Of a stretch of DNA of 64,000 bases, positions 58,801-64,000 are shown one piece after another. Under the pieces are notes generated by a model. The model was given only the letters and a program-made list of their open reading frames with translations, was not told where the DNA came from and ran no database searches. Location: contig NC_088194.1 of assembly GCF_028769735.1 (NCBI RefSeq), positions 1,930,319-1,994,318 of the forward strand, in the 5' to 3' direction. Each line of letters begins with the position of its first letter. Positions within the stretch are counted from its first letter, which is position 1. The translations under genes and the position numbers were made by a program. The DNA comes from Zonotrichia leucophrys gambelii. Lineage: Eukaryota > Chordata > Aves > Passeriformes > Passerellidae.

Positions 58801-61800
58801 GACACTGCCCAGCCCAGGACACTGCACCAGGCCACGACACTGCCCATGCCAGGACACCCCTCCAGGACACTGCCCATGCCAGGACACTGCCCATGCCAGG
58901 ACACCCCTCCAGGACACCCCTCCAGGACACCACCCCAGGACACTGCCCAGCCCAGGACACACCTCCACGACAGTGCCCAGCCCAGGACACTGCCCAGCCC
59001 AGGACACTGCCCAGTCCAGGACACTGCCCACCCCAGGACACTGCCCAAGGACATTGCCCAGCCCAGGACACTGCCCAGCCCAGGACACCCCTCCAGGACA
59101 CTGCCCAGCCCAGGACACTGCCCAGCCCAGGACACTGCCCACCCAGGACACTGCCCACCCAGGACACTGCCCAGCCCAGGACATTGCCCAGCCCAGGACA
59201 CTGCCCAGCCCACGACATTGCCCAGCCCAGGACACTGCCCAGCCCACGACACTGCCCCCCCAGGACACTGCCCAGCCCAGGACACTGCCCACCCAGGACA
59301 CTGCCCCAGGACACTGCCCATGCCAGGACACTGCCCAGCCCAGGACACTGCCCAGCCCAGGACACACGTCCACGACAGTGCCCAGCCCAGGACATTGCCC
59401 AGCCCAGGACACTGCCCACGCCAGGACACCAGCCCAGGACACGGCACCAGGACACCCCTCCAGGACACTGCCCCAGGACACTGCCCAGCCCAGGACACTG
59501 CCCATGCCAGGACACCCCTCCAGGACACTGCCCAGCCCAGGACATCCCTCCAGGACACTGCCCAGCCCAGGACACACCTCCACGACAGTGCCCAGCCCAG
59601 GACACTGCCCAGCCCAGGACACCCCTCCAGGACACTGCCCAGCCCAGGACACTGCCCACCCAGGACACTGCCCATGCCAGGACACCCCTCCAGGACACTG
59701 CCCAGCCCAGGACACTGCCCAGCCCAGGACACGGCACCAGGACACTGCCCAGCCCAGGACACTGCCCACCCAGGACACTGCCCATGCCAGGACACTGCCC
59801 ACGCCAGGACACTGCCCACGCCAGGACACTGCCCAGCCCAGGACACTGCCCATGCCAGGATACCCCTCCAGGACACTGCCCAGCCCAGGACACCCCTCCA
59901 GGACACTGCCCCAGGACACTGCCCATGCCACGACACTGCCCAGCACAGGACACCAGCCCAGGACACTGCCCACCCCAGGACACTGCCCACCCAGGACACT
60001 GCCCAGCCCAGGACACTGCCCATGCCAGGACACCCCTCCAGGACACTGCCCATGCCAGGACACTGCCCAGCCCAGGACACTGCCCACTCAGGACACTGCC
60101 CATGCCAGGACACGGCACCAGGACACTGCCCAGCCCAGGACACCCCTCCAGGACACTGCCCACCCCAGGACACCCCTCCAGGACACTGCCCCAGGACACT
60201 GCCCCAGGACACTGCCCAGCCAGGACACTGCCCATGCCAGGACACTGCCCCAGGACACTGCCCATGCCAGGACACCCCTCCAGGACACTGCCCAGGACAC
60301 TGCCCATGCCAGGACACCCTCCAGGACACTGCCCACCCAGGACACCCTCCAGGACACTGCCCATGCCAGGACACTGCCCCAGGACACTGCCATGCCAGGA
60401 CACTGCCCACCCAGGACACTGCCCAGCCCAGGACACTGCCCATGCCAGGACACTGCCCACCCAGGACACTGCCCATGCCAGGACACTGCCCAGCCCAGGA
60501 CACTGCCCAGCCCAGGACACCAGCCCAGGGCACCCCTCCAGGACACCAGCCCAGAACACTGCCCATCCCTCCAGGACATTGCCCCAGGACACTGCCCAGC
60601 CCAGGACACTGCCCATGCCAGGACACTGCCAGCCCAGGTCACTCCCCACGCCAGGACACCCCTCCAGGACACTGCCCACCCAGGACACTGCCCATGCCAG
60701 GACATGGCTCCAGGACAATGCCCCAGGACATTGCCCACCCAAGACACTGCCCATGCCAGGACACCAGCCCAGGACACTGCCCAGCCCAGGACACTGCACC
60801 AGGACACCCCTCCAGGACACTGCCCACGCCAGCCCAGTACACTGCCCATGCCAGGACACTGCCCACCCAGGACACTGCCCATGCCACGACAGTGCCCAGC
60901 CCAGGACACTGCCCCAGGACACTGCCCACCCAGGACACTGCCCAGCCCAGGACACTGCCCAGTCCAGGACACTGCCCACCCCAGGACACCCCCCCAGCAC
61001 ACCGACCTTGCACCAGGTCATCCTGGCGCTGCAGGGGGGGCCTCCCCGGCCGTGCCAGCTCCCTGTCGGGGGCACGGCAGCCGCGGCCGTCGCTGCAGGG
61101 CTGCGGGAGGCTCCCGGCGTGCACCTGCCGCAGCTGCTCGAAGTCGCTCAGCGCCGCGCTCAGGTCCCAGTTCTTGCCTGCACGGGAACACGGAGACTCC
61201 GTTTTTCCTCTTTTCCCCATTCCACGTGTGGAAGTTTCCCCATTTTTCCCCATTTTTTCCCATTTTTCCCCATCCAGGTGGTGTAAATCCCCAGGTGGTG
61301 GAAGCTGAGGAGCTGGCATGGAAGGGAAATGCTGCGTTCCCACACACCAGGAATTATTCCCATTTCCCCTGAATTATTCTCATTTTTCCCAGAATTATTC
61401 CCATTTCCCCCATTCCAGGCGGTGGAAGCTGAGGAATTTTCCCCATTTCCCCCAGAATTATTCCCATTTTTCCCCATTTTGGGTGGTGAAGCTGAGGAAT
61501 TTTCCCCATTTTTTCCAGGATTATTCCCGTTTTTCCCCATTTTGGGTGGTGGAAGCTGAGGAATTCCCATTTTTTCCATTATCCTGAATTTTCCCCATTT
61601 TTCCCCATTATTTTCGGTGAGCTGAGGAATTCCATTTCCCATTTTCCCCATTTTGGGTGGGGGAAGCTGAGGAATTTTTCCCCATTTTTTGCCTGGATTC
61701 CATTTTCCCATCCACGGGGGAACTATTTTCCCCATTTTTTTCCCAGGATTATTCTCATTTTCCCCCATTCCAGGTGTGGAAGCTGAGGAATTTTCCCCAT

Positions 61801-62047
61801 TTTTTCCCATTTTTCCTGGAGTTATTCCCATTTTCCCCATTCAATTTTCCCCATTCCAGGTGTGGAAGCTGAGGCAACGAACAGACATTTCCTAAACATC
61901 TTTGCTGGAAACCATTCCAGCCCCCTTATCCCTCCCACCCTGGGCATTCCCATGACGATTCCAGTTTTCCATACCTTCCAGGAGGTCTCTGGCCAGCCCC
62001 GGCTCTGCCCCCGTTGAGCGAACAAAGTCGGACAGGACGATGTCCAT
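43885..62047 (-). CDS. OTUD7B: OTU deubiquitinase 7B (Cezanne)
   Basis: Eleven coding exons on the minus strand: 62047-61975, 61177-61007, 57807-57586, 51977-51876, 51470-51343, 50285-50173, 47805-47678, 47071-46922, 46487-46373, 45819-45735, 45177-43885. They join to 859 codons (human 843). OTUD7B cleaves K11-linked ubiquitin chains and acts in NF-kB, cell-cycle and endosomal signalling (family knowledge). Visible: an N-terminal UBA-like domain (about 1-45, [20 protein letters not shown]); OTU catalytic domain about 120-430 with the Cys loop [12 protein letters not shown] (Cys182) and catalytic His346 in YDQAHFSAL; a Lys/Glu-rich basic stretch (KKERE...[16 protein letters not shown]); and an A20 zinc finger with Cys 822, 827, 839 and 842 (C-x4-C-x11-C-x2-C) before the end LVHRF. 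Start chosen at MDIVLSDF; human begins four residues earlier and no upstream in-frame ATG is seen nearby. All key residues are present. Confidence 0.97.
47905..48665. repeat. Minisatellite, 28-base unit, in OTUD7B intron 6
   Basis: About 27 units of GTGAGGGTTTAGGTGTGGAT plus TCCCAAAAT, degenerating around 48370-48600. Confidence 0.95.
48666..49085. other. Non-tandem part of OTUD7B intron 6
   Basis: A-rich stretch (AAAACAAACAAAAGAACAC type) at 48820-48910, otherwise featureless. Confidence 0.5.
49090..50165. repeat. Minisatellite in OTUD7B intron 6 (TTCACTCCCTGTTGTACCC)
   Basis: About 38 units of GTAATTCACTCCCTGTTG plus TACCCTGGGT, with shorter units lacking TACCCTGG. It ends about 8 bases from the exon 6 donor at 50172; on the gene strand units contain CAGGGTACAACAG, resembling the GTACGGTGGGGTACAACAG run that begins the real intron. 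Confidence 0.97.
50340..51330 (+). mobile_element. LTR-like repeat bounded by a 235-base direct duplication, OTUD7B intron 5
   Basis: An element starting TGTAGGAATGTGCTCTCTGC at about 50503 and reaching about 51010, with three or four TTTTATTAAAACTTGGT units inside. Its left flank plus first 110 bases (50345-50605) recur at 51098-51325, including GGGTTATACAAAAATAATCA and CACCACGGCCTCAAAAGTGC. The second copy stops about 15 bases from the exon 5 donor at 51342. Confidence 0.65.
52000..53280. other. OTUD7B intron 3, non-repetitive part
   Basis: No exon, RNA gene or tandem repeat recognised; open frames are without homology. Confidence 0.5.
53285..53935. repeat. Tandem repeat, about 235-base unit, three copies
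   Basis: Units contain GAATTTTGGGGTTTTAGAAT, GGGTTCAGGAGGCAGAATGG, AACTCCTCTGATTTCCTTGG, CCAACTTTGTGTGA and GCCACAGGAGTTTGAGTAGA. Intron 3 of OTUD7B. Confidence 0.85.
53940..55660. other. OTUD7B intron 3, unique sequence
   Basis: Moderate GC, no tandem array, no recognised exon. A short (GT)n run lies near 54331-54345. Confidence 0.5.
55670..56310. repeat. Minisatellite, 32-base unit, in OTUD7B intron 3
   Basis: About 20 units of CCCTGGATGTCCCCTCATTC plus CCTCATTTACAAAT or CCTGAATTACAAAT. Confidence 0.95.
56635..57512 (+). mobile_element. Solo LTR with expanded AT core in OTUD7B intron 3
   Basis: Starts TGTCACTGCCACATTTTC, carries CTCCTGTGTTTTGCTGCTTT, GACCAATCACAATCC and GTATCCTTTCT, and ends ACCCAGAAAACACC after a TCATCATTTCCTCCTGCC segment. 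The centre (56945-57430) is an irregular ATATAATATGATGTGAT expansion. Same family as the LTRs at 538, 14110 and 27498. Confidence 0.8.
57786..58160. repeat. 175-base tandem duplication spanning OTUD7B exon 3 acceptor
   Basis: The block from the 5' edge of exon 3 into intron 2 (GGGACAGGCGCTTCTCTGGG, 57793-57812) recurs 175 bases away as GGGACAGGCACTTCTCTGGG (57968-57987), followed in both cases by a piece of the TGTAAGGAATG-type dispersed repeat (CCACAAGTTTCTCTCCTTGA). The second copy contains a working-looking acceptor CCTTTCCCCCAG and about 15 exon bases. Confidence 0.8.
58190..58605 (+). mobile_element. CR1 LINE 3' end
   Basis: GAGGCTCAGAGGTGCCCTTA, TTGCTCTCTACACCTTCCTG, CAGAGGACACAGCCTCAAG, TAGGTTGGATATTAGGAAG, GGAATCACCATCTCTGGATG and GATTCTGTG are in the CR1 order. 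A C/T-rich TTTTCCCC insertion lies at 58285-58350. 5'-truncated. Confidence 0.9.
58609..60998. repeat. 2.4-kb minisatellite in OTUD7B intron 2 (AGGACACTGCCCAGCCC)
   Basis: About 140 units: mainly 17-mers AGGACACTGCCCAGCCC and AGGACACTGCCCATGCC, with 13-mers AGGACACCCCTCC and shorter types mixed. The unit has no stop in any frame on either strand, giving open frames above 800 codons on both strands. It begins right after the CR1 end and stops about 8 bases from the exon 2 donor at 61006. Confidence 0.97.
61200..61875. repeat. Tandem repeat, about 60-base unit, in OTUD7B intron 1
   Basis: Ten or so units of GGTGGAAGCTGAGGAATTTT, CCCCATTTTTCCCAGAATTA and TTCCCATTTTTCCCCATT. It begins about 25 bases from the exon 2 acceptor. 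Confidence 0.93.
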
Positions 62048-62284
62048 AGCCAAGGCCAGAGGGCTCAGCGGCTCCCGATGGGCTCCTGGGCATCAACCTG
62101 GGCATGGAGAGCACCAAGGGCACCCTGGATGGCACAGCCCCAGCTGGGAACCAGCTGAGGGCTCAGGGAACCTTCCCCCAAAAACTCAATGTGCTCCAGG
62201 TTCGTGCCTTGGCAGCACAACACTCAACCAGCAACGGGAAAATTGGGAAAATTCATGAGCTAAACCAATTCTCTAAAGGTGGTG

Positions 62285-62775
62285 GAGCTTTTATTCCCAA
62301 ATTAGGAATAAATTATATAATAAATATAAATTATTATATATTCATATAATACATATAATAATATGTAATAGATAATTTATAATATATTATATATTATAAA
62401 ATTATATATTATATATTATATAGAATATTATATAGATATATTATATAGGATATATTATATAGGATATATAATACATAATACATAATATATAATTTAATGC
62501 ATAATATATAATATATAATATATAACATATAACATATAACATATAGTATAAAATATATAATATGTAACATTATCATATGTAACATATAATACATATATAT
62601 ATATTATATATATATATTATATATTATAATATAATATATTATACATATATATATATATATAATATAATATATATTATATTATATATATATATATATTTTA
62701 TTGTATCCTATACAATTTATTATATAATATGATATATATATATATATAAGTATCATTTATGATATAGCCATATAA
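62285..62775. repeat. AT-rich low-complexity tract
   Basis: About 450 bases of ATATATAATATATTATAT-type sequence upstream of the OTUD7B start codon exon. Prone to hairpins and slippage. No LTR ends were identified around it. Confidence 0.9.
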
Positions 62776-62779
62776 TAAA

Positions 62780-64000
62780 TGAATTTTTAGGAGCAATGAG
62801 AAAGCAGAGAGTTTCTCTTGTGCATTTACAGGGAACAAATCCCTGCCCCATCCCACTCCAAGCACCCCAGATGTGAGGCAGGGAAAGGGAATTAAGGATA
62901 AAATGCTAAAATTAGGAGATTCTAAAGAAAATATATTTTAAAAAGCCACTTTCAGACAAAAATCCAAAGGGAACAATCCCAATTGCTCTGGCAGACAAAA
63001 TCAATCTCCTTCCCACTCCAGAGCTCCTCTGACTCCTGAGCCCTTCCCAGAGGGTTCCAAAACCAGATTTATTCTGTAATTTTGGTTTATTCGATTGGTT
63101 TATTTGATTTATTCTGTAAATCTGGATTTTGTTGGGTTCTGAAGGCGTGTGCTCCTGCCATGCCTCCAAATCCTGATTTTCTGCATTCCTGGGGCAGAGA
63201 GGGAAAGGAAGAGCAGCCTCATCCGTGGGAGTCCCCACGGGCAAAGTGCTCCACGGAGTTTGGTGGTGTTAAAGGCTGGGATAAAAATTCTGCCATCAAG
63301 GAACAGGAAAAAATGGGAATAAAATTTATGCTGAGCTGAAAATCTGGAAGGGGAAAATCTGGGAAGGCTGGGAGAGGAAGGTGATGGGTATAAGGTATAA
63401 GAGGAAATTTCAGGATTGTGGAATTTAGAGCAAATTTCAGGATTGTGTGGAATACAAACAAACCTGGTTGTTTTCCTGACCCTTGAAAAATAAAATCTCT
63501 TTTTCAGGATTATCCCTACAGACATGCAAACCTCCCCCTGCTACCTTAAAATATTTTTTTCCAAGATTATCCTTAAAGATGGGTGAAATTCCCTATCAGC
63601 ACAACTCCCCGCAAGCATCCAGACTTTAACCTGGAATTTCTTATGGAGAAACACCTTTCCCACAATGGAGTTGTTAAATTCCTCCTCCCAGAAGCGATGC
63701 CAAAGCCCAGCACATTCCTGGAGCAGGATTTGGCAGCAATTCCTGCTCTTACTCCACCAATTTAGGGAAGATCCCTAATTAGGAGCTGCACTTTTGGATC
63801 CTCTAATCCCTGGCAGGAGCAGATAACGGTGAGGTTTCCTCCAGGTGGGTGTGGGATTCCAATGCAAATGAAAACTCAGCAGAGCTCTGGGGAGGGAACG
63901 AGCAGCACAGCCACCCCCTCCTCACTGCATTCCAAACTCCCTCGTGCACAAAAATGCCAGCGAAAACACAGATGGAAAACTCTGGGTCCAGCTGGGAGGA
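62780..64000. other. Right edge, no gene recognised
   Basis: Non-repetitive sequence, probably the first OTUD7B intron or upstream region. I looked for the human neighbour VPS45 and found no matching frame. Confidence 0.5.

Noticed and set aside
58466..61372. Open frames of 869-941 codons on both strands
   Set aside because: They are the stop-free OTUD7B intron 2 minisatellite; three overlapping long frames per strand with the same low-complexity repeat, no domain.
62780..64000. VPS45 exons expected from human order
   Set aside because: No frame with Sec1/Munc18-type sequence was seen; it probably lies beyond the right edge.

Overview
The window looks like a gene-dense, GC-rich avian microchromosome segment, most likely from a songbird. 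The basis is the gene set, two CR1 LINE 3' ends finishing in the typical ATTCTGTG run, several LTRs of one family, and introns packed with minisatellites. Five genes can be read with confidence: an RGM-family gene that best fits hemojuvelin (HJV, partial, minus strand, runs off the left edge), BOLA1 (plus), SV2A (minus), SF3B4 (minus), MTMR11 (minus) and OTUD7B (minus) follow each other in that order. BOLA1 to OTUD7B is the order and orientation of human 1q21.2; from memory, chicken chromosome 25 is the counterpart. The next human neighbour, VPS45, is not visible before the right edge.

Layout. 1-1378: two coding exons of HJV with nested LTR pieces in the intron. 1.4-4.9 kb: intergenic, several minisatellites. 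4.9-7.3 kb: BOLA1, with three CACGTG E-boxes upstream and a tandem array just before the start codon. 7.3-19.6 kb: SV2A, converging on BOLA1, 12 coding exons (727 codons), with a GC-rich putative promoter near 19.2-19.6 kb. 22.0-32.2 kb: SF3B4, 6 exons (418 codons). 32.6-40.1 kb: MTMR11, 15 exons (about 650 codons). 41.4-62.0 kb: OTUD7B, 11 coding exons (859 codons). All exon sums keep one open frame, splice sites are GT-AG, and no frameshift or internal stop was seen, so these four long genes look intact. The remaining 2 kb is AT-rich or featureless.

The proteins do not form one pathway: HJV is a BMP co-receptor for iron homeostasis, BOLA1 a mitochondrial Fe-S cluster factor, SV2A a synaptic vesicle transporter-like protein, SF3B4 a U2 snRNP subunit, MTMR11 a catalytically dead myotubularin, and OTUD7B a K11-linkage deubiquitinase.

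The most unusual property is not a gene. Nearly every long intron is a tandem array, and many arrays touch a splice site. In SF3B4 intron 3, MTMR11 intron 11 and the BOLA1 leader, the repeated unit contains a copy of the neighbouring exon edge plus its splice site, so one real donor or acceptor is followed by many near-identical decoys. These arrays also create very long open frames on both strands that should not be annotated as genes.
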